DNA of 64,000 nt from Leptobrachium leishanense (lineage: Eukaryota; Chordata; Amphibia; Anura; Megophryidae): assembly GCA_009667805.1 (NCBI GenBank), contig CM019067.1, positions 249,275,721-249,339,720 on the forward strand. Reading direction: 5' to 3'. Positions 54,865 through 64,000 of this stretch are shown piece by piece. Each line of letters starts with the position of its first letter. Position 1 is the first letter of the stretch. Position numbers and translations under genes: made by a program. The notes beneath the pieces were generated by a model. It was not told the origin of the DNA, made no database searches, and worked only from the letters and a program-made list of their open reading frames with translations.

Positions 54865-55560
54865 GGGGGGGTCTAATTTCTACAAAATATCTGGGAATTG
54901 TTCTAATCTGTGTGTTCTCACTCCCAGCAACTATTTTGGGTGTCAGTAATTTCTACAAAATATTTGGGAATTGAGGTAATCTGTGTCTTGTCACTGCCAC
55001 CCATTATTTTGGGGGCTCAGTAATTTCTACAAAATATTTGGGAATTGAGGTAATCTGTGTCTTGTCACTGCCACCCGGTATTTTGGGGGGGGTCAGTAAT
55101 TTCTACAAAATATTTAGGAATTGTTCTAATCTGTGTGTTCTCACTGCCACCCAGTATTTTGGGGGGTCAGTAATTTCTACAAAATATTTGGGAATTGTTA
55201 TAATCCGTGTGTTCTAACTGGCTGCCACCAAGTATTTTGGGGGTCAGTAATTTCTACAAAATATTTGGCAATTGTTCTAATCCGTGTGTTCTCACTGCCA
55301 CCCAATATTTTGGGGGGTCAGTAATTTCTACAGAATATTTGGGAATTGTTATAATCCGCGTGTTCTCACTGCCACCCAGTATTTTGGGGGGTCAGTAATT
55401 TCTACAACATATTTGGGAATCGTTATAATCCGTGTGTTCTCACTGGCTGCCACCAAGTATTTTGGGGGGTCAGTAATTTCTACAAAATATCTGGGAATTG
55501 TGGTAATCTGTGTCTTGTCACTGCCACCCATCAGGGAGTCTCACTGATTTAAAAGAGGTT
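54865..55560 (+). repeat. Leader tandem repeats of hAT copy C
   Basis: About nine units of 68-76 bp, consensus GTCAGTAATTTCTACAAAAT then TTGGGAATTG and TGTGTTCTCACTGCCACC. Short frames inside repeat the words VSNFYKIFGNC; they are by-products of the repeat. Confidence 0.85.
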
Positions 55561-58191
55561 TCTGCGAATTGTAATCTGTGTCTTGTCACTGGCTGCCAGC
55601 TATCAGGGTGTGTCACTGGGTTATACCAGAGTTCTGGAAATCTTTAATCTTTATACCAGAGCTGAATCAGAGTTCTGTATATATTTAATCTATATATCAC
55701 TCACCATGTCAGAAAGACCAAAAAGGGCAGGCAGACGCTCCCAGGCACAGATAAGAGGGCAAGCAGCCTCTGTGTCGGGAGGCTGTACCTCTGGTCGTCG
55801 TGGACGTGGTGCATCCTCTGCAGGGGCACGCTTGTCCTTTCTAACTGGTGCTGGCCGTCTTAAGCAGCAGCAACATACAGAGAATTTGGTGGATTGGCTA
55901 ACCAGGCCATCCTCATTCTCCTCATCCTCTGCCAGCCAGGCTTGTAGTGCTTTACAGTCCACCTCAGCTGCCAAAGCATCTAATGCTGCCTCCATGTCCA
56001 CAGCTACTCCTGCCGTAGCCTCACTATCACATACGAAGGAGTCAGCTGAATTGTTTGACTACAATGACAGTGACATGCTGCTTGAGGATGCACAGCAACT
56101 ACAGTGCTCTGACTCAATCTCTGAGGTTGAGGAAGGGAATATAATCAACCTAGAGGAAGTGGGTGCCAGTGATGACACACAAATAACAGGCACTCATGTT
56201 GCCCCAGCAGCTGCAGCATACTGCCAAGTTGGCTCCAGTGACGAGGAGATAGGGGGTGATGACAATGATGATGAGGTCACTGACTCCACCTGGGTGCCTG
56301 AACGAACAGAGGAGTCAAGTGAGGAGGAGGAGGCACAACAAACATGAGGCACAACATCCTCTATGACCAACCGTAGCACTAGCCAGTCCAAGGCATCAGA
56401 TTTCAGAGCTGCTCAGGTGCAGAGCGCTGTTGTCTCAAACCACACATCCAGGAACTCTGCTGTCTGGGAGTTCTTTAAGAAATGTGCAGCAGACCCCACT
56501 GTTGCTATTTGTAATCTATGTCAGATGAGGCTCAAGCGTGGGAAAGACACCGGACGCTTGGGTACCACATGCTTGAGGCGACATATGACCACATGTCACG
56601 CATCCCGTTGGCGAAAAACTTTGCGTAGGTCCTCCTCACCTGTCTCTACCCCCACTATATGTCCTGCCATGTCATTGACTCCAAACTCCACTGACAGGGA
56701 TGATGCTACAGTAATGGATGTACCAGGTCCTTCCTCACAATATGACAGCATCCCATCAGCTGAAGATTTACGCAGTCAGATTACGTTGCCCCATCTGCTG
56801 CAGCGTAAGAAAAAATATAGTCCCAACCATCCCCAAGCACAGAGTCTAAATGCCAGTTTAGCAAAATTACTCGCATTGCAAAACGTCATTACTTTTCACG
56901 GAAGGCCATTCCAGCACTATACCAGCACGTGGAAGACAATGTTATCGAGTCATTGGGAAAGACAGTCAGCAGCAAGGTGCATGTGACTTTAGACATGTGG
57001 TCCATCAAGCATGGACAGGGCCATTACATTTCCTTCACGGCACACTGGGTAACTCTGCTTGCAGCTGGGAGGGATCCAAGACGGGGTTCTATGCTGGAGC
57101 TTGTTCATCCACCACGCCTCCAGAAAGCTGCTTGCATGAAGTCTGTCTGCTCCACCACCACCTCTTCCTCCTCCTCCTCCTTCTGTCTCTGGCGAAGTGG
57201 CAGTTAAATGAAGTTTAAGTGGCAGGGGCTACACAATGGCTCAAACAAAAAGATGCCATACTGTGCTTGAGCTGGTTTGTTTAGGGGACAGGAGCCACAC
57301 CGGGCCAGAAATTCTGTCAGCTCTGCAGGGGCAGGTGCAGAGATGGTTAACACCATGCCAGCTTCAGCTGGGAATGGTCGTCTGTGATAATGGCAGCAAC
57401 CTTCTCTCCACCCTACGCCAGGGTAAGTTGACGCATGTACCATGCCTAGCACATGTCCTAAATCTGGTGGTACAGCATTTCCTAACCAGGTACCCAGGGC
57501 TGGCAGAGCTTCTCAGCCAGGCCAGAAAAGTCTGCAGCCACTTCAGACGGTCATTCCCAGCAAGTGTTCGCCTGGCAGTAATTCAAAGAGAATTCCACCT
57601 TCCCACAAACCGTCTGATCTGTGACATGCCCACCAGGTGGAACTCGACATTAGCAATGCTACAGCGTCTGCACAAGCAGCAGAGGGCCATCAACGAGTAC
57701 CTGTGTGAGTATGTCACAAGGACAGCTTCAGGTCAACTTGTTTTTTTTCCCCCCAGCAGTGGCTGATGATCAAGGATGCATGCACTGTACTGTCCCCATT
57801 TGAGGAGGCAACGAGGATGGTGAGCAGGGACAGTGCATGCATCAGTGACACAATTCCTTTAGTGTTCCTGCTGGAGCACACTCTGCGGGAATTAGAGGCA
57901 GAGCAGTGGGAGGAAGAGGAGGCCTTCCCTAGCTCTCAAGGCCCCAGTCTTTCCGCAGACAGCATTCCAGCGGGTCCTCCTCAGATCAGTCAGGAGGAGG
58001 CTGAGGAGGAGGAGGAGGAGGAATATTTAAGTAGTGGGGGCATTGAAGGTGGGGATTCCTCAAGGGAGGGTTTTGTGTGCCCAGAAACCCAAGGACTAGT
58101 ACGTGGCAGGGAGGAGGAAGTGCACGATGGGGTCATCCTCCTCATTGACCAGGAAGACTCGGAAGCTAATGCCACCTCCAACCTATGCTGC

Positions 58192-58657
58192 TGTCACGGT
58201 TGGGTTCCGGGGTGGAACCAGGTAGAGGGAATATGGCCCAATATGCGGTTACTACCAACAGGATAGAGGGTGGAGGAGGGTGAGATGGAGGAGACTGACC
58301 AGATCTTGATGAAATAACCGAAGATTGCAGACTGGATACTGGAAGAACACGGAAAGTAACACGGCGGGAATCCTGGTAAACACAAAGGGGTTTACTTGGT
58401 ACAGGACACAGCAGAGCTCAACAGGTCTCTCTGCTAGGAAGGGATAAACAATACTGAAGCACAGAAGGGAAAGAGGGAGGGAACTTTATTTGAGATGGGG
58501 AAAGGTGTGGTGTGTTAGCTGTGCATTAACTGTGAAAGAACCTGTGGTTCTAATGCTGAGGAGAGGAAGCACTTTTCCTGTGCTGCCCAGGTGCAGATCA
58601 GGAGGGAATGGTGCCAGCCTGGCCCTTCTTCCGGCGACGGCGACGTGGGGCGTGACA
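58192..58657 (-). repeat. 3' LTR of the gag-only element
   Basis: By minus-strand orientation this is the 3' LTR. It contains, on the minus strand, AATAAAG about 30 nt before GTGCTTCAGTATT (plus 58450-58462), a plausible TATA-like box and transcript start. This copy keeps ATACTGAAGC (plus 58451-58460), complementary over 10 nt to the site after the 5' LTR. Confidence 0.88.
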
Positions 58658-59344
58658 TATCCCTCCCCCTAAAGTGCGACTAAAGAGGCGTCAATGGTCT
58701 GAGGGTCTTCTTGGCGTATGACAGTCCCATCAGATGCCGGGGTACAATCTGGAGTCAAGGTGTCAGGGCAGCCATAAGCCTTGCAGGTCTCCTCAGTCTC
58801 ACAAGGCGAAAAACAACTTCGTGAAAAAATAAAGTCTACATCAGCCGCACTAGAGCTCTTGGGGGTAATGGCGGGAGTTCAGCCTTCTGGGCAGAGGTTG
58901 GTCGGCAGAGGTCTTGAAGGGAGACAGCGGGAGAAAAACTAGATGCCAAGAAACGGGGGGACGACTTGATCCTGCGGAGTGTGGGTAATAGGAGACCGCA
59001 CCTTAGCCATGAAGGAGGTCTTCCTGGGTACAAAAGAGTCACAAGGGGGGGTAGCTGAGTGACTGCCGGTGCGGAGATGGTGGCACCCAGGTATGCCCCA
59101 CCTTGACTGGTTAGTCCTAGGCCGTACCACTCCGCTAATGAGGGCAGATATCCTCATTGTCCACGGTCTCCCAGTCTGTCTCCAGAAAGTTATCAGACCT
59201 TGGGTATTCTTCCAACCAGGGTTCTGGGCTGGAGGCATCCATGACCGGGTCAGAAGGTGGCACATAGGGTGGGTCTGGAGGTCCTGAACTTGTGCACGTA
59301 GGAGGGCATAGTCAGTCTTGAAGTTCTCCAGAACTGCAGTTAGG

Positions 59345-59749
59345 TCACTGACCTGACTGGCCAGGGTGGCGGACAATGGAGTGGACCACTGGAGAGCCTG
59401 CGGGTTGCAGGGCAGCGACCTCTTGAGATCCTGCGGGTTGCAGGGCAGCGACCTCTTGAGATCCTGCGGGTTGCAGGGCAGCGACCTCTTGAGAGGGTAC
59501 AGGAGGAATGGCAGAGCCAAAGTTTGGCTGGCTGGTAGCGAAGGGAGTTGCCTCCAGACTAAAAAGCGACATTAGGTCCATTTGTTCAGGCGACCTGGCT
59601 TCCAGGAAACTGGTGGGCCCCAACTCCATGGAGGAGACCGATCCTGTCTCTTCAAACACATCATATTCCATATCCATGGGTTCTGCAGGTTGGTCAACAT
59701 GAAGGGCAGGGGTTAAAGACACAGCAGGTCGTTTGCTGGACTCTGGCAA
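59345..59749 (-). CDS. Downstream Gag-region frame with 11-residue repeats
   Basis: A 134-residue frame overlapping the knuckle frame by 37 bp in another register. It is acidic and Pro-rich, with three copies of SQEVAALQPAG encoded by 33-bp direct repeats (about 59397-59492). No enzyme motif. It could be a separate product, the continuation of Gag after a frameshift, or chance. Leftward, the frame at 59345-59230 contains VLENFKTDYALLRAQVQDLQ, a likely coiled coil. Confidence 0.4.
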   Translation of the reverse strand: MPESSKRPAVSLTPALHVDQPAEPMDMEYDVFEETGSVSSMELGPTSFLEARSPEQMDLMSLFSLEATPFATSQPNFGSAIPPVPSQEVAALQPAGSQEVAALQPAGSQEVAALQPAGSPVVHSIVRHPGQSGQ

Positions 59750-60213
59750 CGGCTGCTTGAACTTGGTGAGGGAGGTCTTGGAGGGTCTTTTGGGGACAGG
59801 TCTCGGTGCGGGGGGCTTCCTTGAGCTGGCTGGAGCACTTTAGCAGGCTTGGGTGCTTTGGCCAGTTTCGGCGAAGATACTGTAACCTTGGGTCGGGGTG
59901 CATCTCTGGGCATAGAGGTTGTTTCAGACCTTTGACCAGCGGATTGCTTCGTGGAGGGTCTCAACGGGCAGTCCATGAGCCAGTGGGAGAAATCTCCACA
60001 GTACAGGCACAAATTGTAGGTTTTCCTTCTGGTACGCTCCTCAGCGGTTAATGAAGCATGTTTTTTCTCTCTTGCAGGAGTGGACACTTTAGTTGAGGTG
60101 CCCCACAGTCTCTGCAGTATATCACTGAGGAAATTAACCAGGTGTTTGACAGCTTCATGGAAATTTCTCTGGATCAATTCCACCATATAGTGTAGCACCG
60201 CGGGCTCATACAT
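59713..60213 (-). CDS. Gag-like protein with CCHC zinc knuckle
   Basis: A 166-residue frame starting 17 nt after the 5' LTR. A short N-terminal helical part (MVELIQRNFHEAVKHLVNF) leads to a basic stretch (ERTRRKTYN) and CLYCGDFSHWLMDC at about residues 92-105, a CX2CX4HX4C nucleocapsid knuckle with wording like Ty3/Gypsy sushi-class Gag. The rest is Pro/Ser/Lys-rich. The usual capsid domain before the knuckle is missing or reduced. A second frame (59749-59345) overlaps and may continue the protein after a frameshift. Product activity is unknown. Confidence 0.7.
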   Translation of the reverse strand: MYEPAVLHYMVELIQRNFHEAVKHLVNFLSDILQRLWGTSTKVSTPAREKKHASLTAEERTRRKTYNLCLYCGDFSHWLMDCPLRPSTKQSAGQRSETTSMPRDAPRPKVTVSSPKLAKAPKPAKVLQPAQGSPPHRDLSPKDPPRPPSPSSSSRCQSPANDLLCL

Positions 60214-60230
60214 TTTTGGGCTTCAGTATA
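60214..60230 (-). other. Candidate self-priming site next to the 5' LTR
   Basis: On the minus strand the LTR is followed by TATACTGAAGCCC rather than a TGG-type tRNA primer site. ATACTGAAGC is complementary to GCTTCAGTAT in the LTR at the predicted transcript start. Tf1 and sushi-class elements prime from the folded-back 5' end of their own RNA in this way. Confidence 0.5.
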
Positions 60231-60696
60231 TGTCACGGTTGGGTTCCGGGGTGGAACCAGGTAGAGGGAATATGGCCCAATATGCGGTTACTACCAACAG
60301 GATAGAGGGTGGAGGAGGGTGAGATGGAGGAGACTGACCAGATCTTGGTGAAATAACCGAAGATTGCAGACTGGATACTGGAAGAACACGGAAAGTAACA
60401 CGGCGGGAATCCTGGTAAACACAAAGGGGTTTACTTGGTACAGGACACAGCAGAGCTCAACAGGTCTCTCTGCTAGGAAGGGATAAACAAAACTGAAGCA
60501 CAGAAGGGAAAGAGGGAGGGAACTTTATTTGAGATGGGGAAAGGTGTGGTGTGTTAGCTGTGCATTAACTGTGAAAGAACCTGTGGTTCTAGTGCTGAGG
60601 AGAGGAAGCACTTTTCCTGTGCTGCCCAGGTGCAGATCAGGAGGGAATGGTGCCAGCCTGGCCTTTCTTCCGGCGACGGCGACGTGGGGCGTGACA
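60231..60696 (-). repeat. 5' LTR of the gag-only element
   Basis: Nearly identical to the other LTR. It differs at the candidate transcript start (AAACTGAAGC rather than ATACTGAAGC on the plus strand). Transcription would run leftward from here into gag. Confidence 0.88.
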
Positions 60697-61439
60697 GCTG
60701 CATGGGCTCCCTTATCCTGCTAAAGGACCCCAGGATTTGTGCTATCAAGGAGAGGGATCATTACTGGTTGGCAACCCTTCTTGATCCACGATACAAGGGT
60801 AAAGTTGCAGAGCTCATCCTGCCTGCACAGAGGGAGGACAGGATGAAAAAACTTGAGGACGCTCTAAAGCAACACTTGTGTAACACCTTTCCAAGCACTG
60901 GTAGGTTGCCAAGTGATGACACAGGTGCTTCTGAGGCTGCGGATGATCAGAGGAATAGAGGTGAAGGCTGGGGTCGCTTGACTGATGCCTTTTTAAATTT
61001 TTTTAGTCCACGACGCCCAGGGATGTCAAATGTAGGCACCCATTGCCAGCGTCTTCACCGTATGGTGCAGGACTACCTAGGGGCAAGGGCAGACCTGGAT
61101 ACTTTTCCAGCAGATGATCCACTGGCTTACTGGGTGTTGAGATTGGATCACTGGCCAGAATTTAGCCAATATGCTATGGAGCTACTAGGTTTGCCCTTCA
61201 TCCAGCGTGCTTTCTGAAAGGACGTTCAGTGTCGCTGGAGGTTTGTCACAGAGAAAAGAGTGCGTCTGTCCACCGACTCTGTAGCCTGGCTGACATTTTA
61301 TAAAAAATGAGTCAGTCCTGATCAGCAGCTATCAATCCCCTGATGCTGACGTAACGGAATAGATCGGGGATTTCTTCTGCATTCACAAAACCTCCAACAC
61401 TGAACTCCTACACAATACCACAAAGGGGTTACGGTGTGA

Positions 61440-62935
61440 AGGCACTTGCTGCCATGAAAGGCACATTATTTGGGTGCACTGACGCCATTACCAAATTTAT
61501 GTAATTTTAATTTTTTGAACCGTAGGGTCTAACCCTGCACTCTTCCACAATACCACAAAAGGGTTACGGTGTGAAGGCACTTGCTGCCACCAAAGGCACA
61601 ATATTTGGATGCACTGACGCCTTTACCAGATTCATATCTTTTTAATATAGGACTGCATGGTCCACCCCCGCACTCTTCCACAATACCACAGAGGGGTTAC
61701 TGTATGATGGCACTTGCTGGCCTGGCACCAAAGGCACAATATTTGGGTGCACTGACGCCTTTACCAGATTCATATCTTTTAATATAGGACCGCATGGTTC
61801 ACCCCTGCACTCTTCCACAATACCACAGAGGGGTTACTGTATGATAGTACTTGCATGCCTGGCACCAAAGCCACAATATTTGGGTGCACTGACGCCTTTA
61901 CCAGATTCATATCTTTTAAATATAGGACCGCAGGGTCCAACTCTGCATTCTCCACAATACCACAAAAGGTTTACGTGTGAAGGCACTTGCTGCCACCAAA
62001 GCACAATATTTGGATGCACTGACGCCTTTACCAGATTCATATCTTTTTAATATAGACTGCATGGTCCACCCCCGCACTCTTCCACAATACCACAGAGGGG
62101 TTACTGTATGATGGCACTTGCTGGCCTGGCACCAAAGGCAAATATTTTGGGTGCACTTGACGCCTTTACCAGATTCAAATCTTTTTAATATAGGACCGCA
62201 TGGTTCACCCCTGCACTCTTCCACAATACCACAGAGGGGTTATTGTATGATAGTACTTGCATGCCTGGCACCAAAGGCACAATATTTGGGTGCACTGACG
62301 CCTTTACCAGATTCATATCTTTTAAATATAGGACCGCAGGGTCCAACTCTGCATTCTTCCACAATACCACAAAAGGGTTACGTGTGAAGGCACTTGCTGC
62401 CACCAAAGGCACAATATTTGGATGCACTGACGCCTTTACCAGATTCATATCTTTTTAATATAGGACTGCATGGTCCACCCCCGCACTCTTCCACAATACC
62501 ACAGAGGGGTTACTGTATGATGGCACTTGCTGGCCTGGCACCAAAGGCACAATATTTGGGTGCACTGACGCCTTTACCAGATTCATATCTTTTTAATATA
62601 GGACCGCATGGTTCACCCCTGCACTCTTCCACAATACCACAGAGGGGTTACTGTATGATAGTACTTGCATGCCTGGCACCAAAGGCACAATATTTGGGTG
62701 CACTGACGCCTTTACCAGATTCATATCTTTTAAATATAGGACCGCAGGGTCCAACTCTGCATTCTTCTACAATACCACAAAAGGGTTACGTGTGAAGGCA
62801 CTTAGGCACTTGCTGCCATGAAAGGCACATTATTTGGGTGCACTGCCACTGACGCCTATATTACCAGATTTATATAATTTTAATATTTGACCGCAGGGTC
62901 CAACCCTGCACTCTTCCACAATACCACAGAGGGGT
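61440..62935 (+). repeat. Higher-order tandem array at hAT 3' end
   Basis: About 11 monomers of about 137 bp (CACTCTTCCACAATACCACA…GCACTGACGCCTTTACCAGA). Three monomer types alternate as a-b-c, repeated three times with a period of about 407 bp (for example 61581 corresponds to 62394 two periods later). Copies B and D keep only one to three units. The open frames here repeat 'YLGALTPLPDSYLF' and are by-products. Confidence 0.88.
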
Positions 62936-63543
62936 TACGGTGTGACGGCACTGTTGCCGACACTAAAGGCCCAATTTTAAAGCACCTATTGTTACTTTCA
63001 TCCAAAGCCTGCATAAGTTTCACCATAATTTAGCCAAAAAAATCACTAAACTTGTTCTGCTCATCCTAAAAGGTCTCCTCTTTTAATACAGACTGCCGCC
63101 CCAAGCAGTTGTTTATGAATAGATTAAAGGAAAACTGTTTACCATAATTTGAAATGTCATTTTTTTGTTTCTAAATGTTTCTATACATCCTACAAATCCG
63201 CCACTTCATGGCCAGGTTATGGGGACCTCCTAAGCACGATATTTGAAGGAACTTTTCGTTATTATTTTTAACCCTTATTTCATGGAAAACTCACTGTCCC
63301 TTTAAAAAATTTTTTTTTAAAAACTTTTTGTTCTTGTTTCCTGTCCCCCAGGGCACTACCCAGACCCCCATACACCTTTTATGGCAAATATCTTGCATAT
63401 ATGCCCTCTTGGAGGGCACTCTAAAACCGAACTTATGACTCCCATTGACTTGCATTGAGTTCGGTTCGTGTTGTTCGAGTTCGAAATGCGAACCGAACAC
63501 GGGGGTGTTCAGCTCATCCCTAATGCTCATCCTTAATGTCTAA

Positions 63544-64000
63544 TCATTGCTTCCAAAGCTATTAATACCAGTAATTGTATATCCATTTTCATGTGGCATA
63601 AAGTACCATTAATCCAAAATGACTGCTTTGAGCAGTGTTGCCACCAAATTGTTCAAGAAGATCCAGCAGTAATAACCTTCCAATATAAAAGAGAAATGAC
63701 TTCTATTCATATTTGGGGCAAACAAATATTAAGTTCTTATACTGGCTCTAAATCTTTTAGACTTCTCGTTGGAATGTCTGATCTGCATTGTTTGTCTCTT
63801 TGTGTGTTCCTTTATTCTGGTAGGCAAAGGGAATATAAAATCAACACAGATTTGTCTTTTCCAATTCTCCTCTGTTCGTAAAGCATATTTATGTTTGTTT
63901 GCCCTATCAATTGTACAGGGTTTTCTGACTATGAAGAAGCTTTATAAACAACTGTAATAGGAACAAAAGAAATGAGAAAATCTACTTTGATATCAGCAGG
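63544..64000. other. Flanking DNA, no gene seen
   Basis: Sequence outside the nested block. A 96-codon frame at 63591-63881 has no recognisable pattern. Confidence 0.45.

Larger units (their letters stand above)
58192..60696 (-). mobile_element. Gag-only LTR retrotransposon, 5-bp duplication
   Basis: Two 466-bp LTRs (58192-58657 and 60231-60696) bound a 1.57 kb interior. The 5-bp duplication GCTGC lies at 58187-58191 and 60697-60701. Plus-strand LTR ends are TGTCACGGTTGGG…GGGGCGTGACA. On the minus strand the polypurine tract AGGGGGAGGGATA sits directly before the 3' LTR (58658-58672). The LTRs differ at about four positions by eye, so the insertion is recent. It encodes a Gag-like zinc knuckle but no protease, reverse transcriptase or integrase, so it must have been mobilised by another element. 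Confidence 0.92.
55706..61350 (+). pseudogene. hAT transposase (copy C), broken by stop, deletion, frameshifts and LTR
   Basis: The start ATG at 55706-55708 (context CACCATGT) gives MSERPKRAG. Parts in order: acidic N terminus to 56344; an in-frame TGA at 56345-56347 where copy A has Arg; BED finger at 56455-56612 (AVWEFF, CNLC, CLRRHMTTCH); a deletion of about 100 bp after LALQ near 56880; RNase H region with VTLDMWS and, after a frameshift near 57190, VVCDNGSN, CLAHVLNL and PTRWNST; acidic linker; the LTR element inserted at 58192; then DHYWLATLLDPRYKG and PLAYWVLRLDHW; a last frameshift near 61195 before the catalytic Glu region. The intact protein would be roughly 1,000 residues; this copy is dead. 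Confidence 0.9.
54480..63522 (+). mobile_element. hAT copy C, complete ends, 9.0 kb with nested LTR element
   Basis: Ends TAGGGATGAGC at 54480 and, reversed, TAGGGATGAGC to 63522. Perfect 8-bp duplications ATGCTCAT lie at 54472-54479 and 63523-63530. Plus-strand order: terminus, two palindromes, TATA box, leader repeats, transposase, a 1.5 kb 3' tandem array, terminus. A 2.5 kb LTR element (58192-60696) interrupts the transposase. The long 3' array makes this copy larger than B. Confidence 0.94.
53197..63535. mobile_element. Outer non-autonomous hAT holding a nest of elements
   Basis: Ends TCGAGATGTGC (53197) and, reversed, TAAGGATGAGC (to 63535). Perfect 8-bp duplications ATGTCTAA lie at 53189-53196 and 63536-63543. 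Without its insertions it is only about 580 bp, including an inverted repeat with 60-bp arms (54049-54112 and 54276-54337). It hosts a LINE 3' end (53279-53984) and hAT copy C (54480-63522), which hosts an LTR element. Confidence 0.85.

Noticed and set aside
61581..62795. Repeated frames reading LGALTPLPDSYLF
   Set aside because: Frames through the 137-bp tandem array of the hAT 3' end; non-coding.

Overview
The window looks like nuclear DNA from a vertebrate with a repeat-rich genome, most likely an anuran amphibian. The evidence is indirect. I could not find one convincing host exon, tRNA or rRNA gene. Nearly everything recognisable is transposable-element sequence of types abundant in frogs: Ac-like hAT elements with BED-finger transposases, a T2/Kolobok-type TTAA element whose ends fit the frog T2 terminus, Harbinger-like MITEs, piggyBac-like TTAA MITEs, an L1 with two ORFs, an L2/CR1-type LINE with a tRNA-derived SINE partner, and TGTCACG-type LTR elements. 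Species and family names cannot be settled from sequence reading alone.

Layout. 1-6062: a minus-strand autonomous-type hAT (copy A), broken by an LTR at the window edge and by an unexplained 3.7 kb AT-rich block. 6161-12030: a full-length minus-strand L1 with a perfect 16-bp target duplication; ORF1 is open and ORF2 carries one visible frameshift. 12.9-14.7 kb: a MITE-like repeat hit by a 1.04 kb near-perfect palindrome, each arm of which carries a well-formed hammerhead-ribozyme motif; the insertion has a 15-bp target duplication. 15.7-17.5 kb: a small hAT MITE and a sibling copy into which a minisatellite-bearing hAT has inserted. 17.7-23.4 kb: nested TTAA elements, a Harbinger-like MITE, a hAT MITE and minisatellites. 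23.4-31 kb: mostly unremarkable DNA with MITEs, a SINE and a LINE 3' end. 31-36.3 kb: an old composite repeat, two solo LTRs, a small hAT MITE and a Harbinger-like MITE. 37.2-42.0 kb: a three-ended chimeric hAT (copy D). 42.6-48.0 kb: a hAT with a perfect 8-bp duplication (copy B) containing a solo LTR. 49.1-50.1 kb: a second minisatellite array. 51.5-52.6 kb: a piggyBac-like MITE and a SINE. 53.2-63.5 kb: a nest of a hAT MITE, a LINE 3' end, a large hAT (copy C) and a gag-only LTR retrotransposon.

How the parts relate. The hAT copies share an 11-bp terminal motif resembling that of maize Ac, 8-bp duplications, a TATA box with two conserved palindromes just upstream, tandem repeats in the 5' leader and a second tandem array at the 3' end. 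They encode a BED-finger transposase with the hAT RNase-H residues and C-terminal dimerisation domain; every copy here is broken. The SINE shares its 3' tail with the LINE, which suggests the LINE machinery copies it. Insertion order can be read directly from target duplications and from uninserted sibling copies elsewhere in the window.
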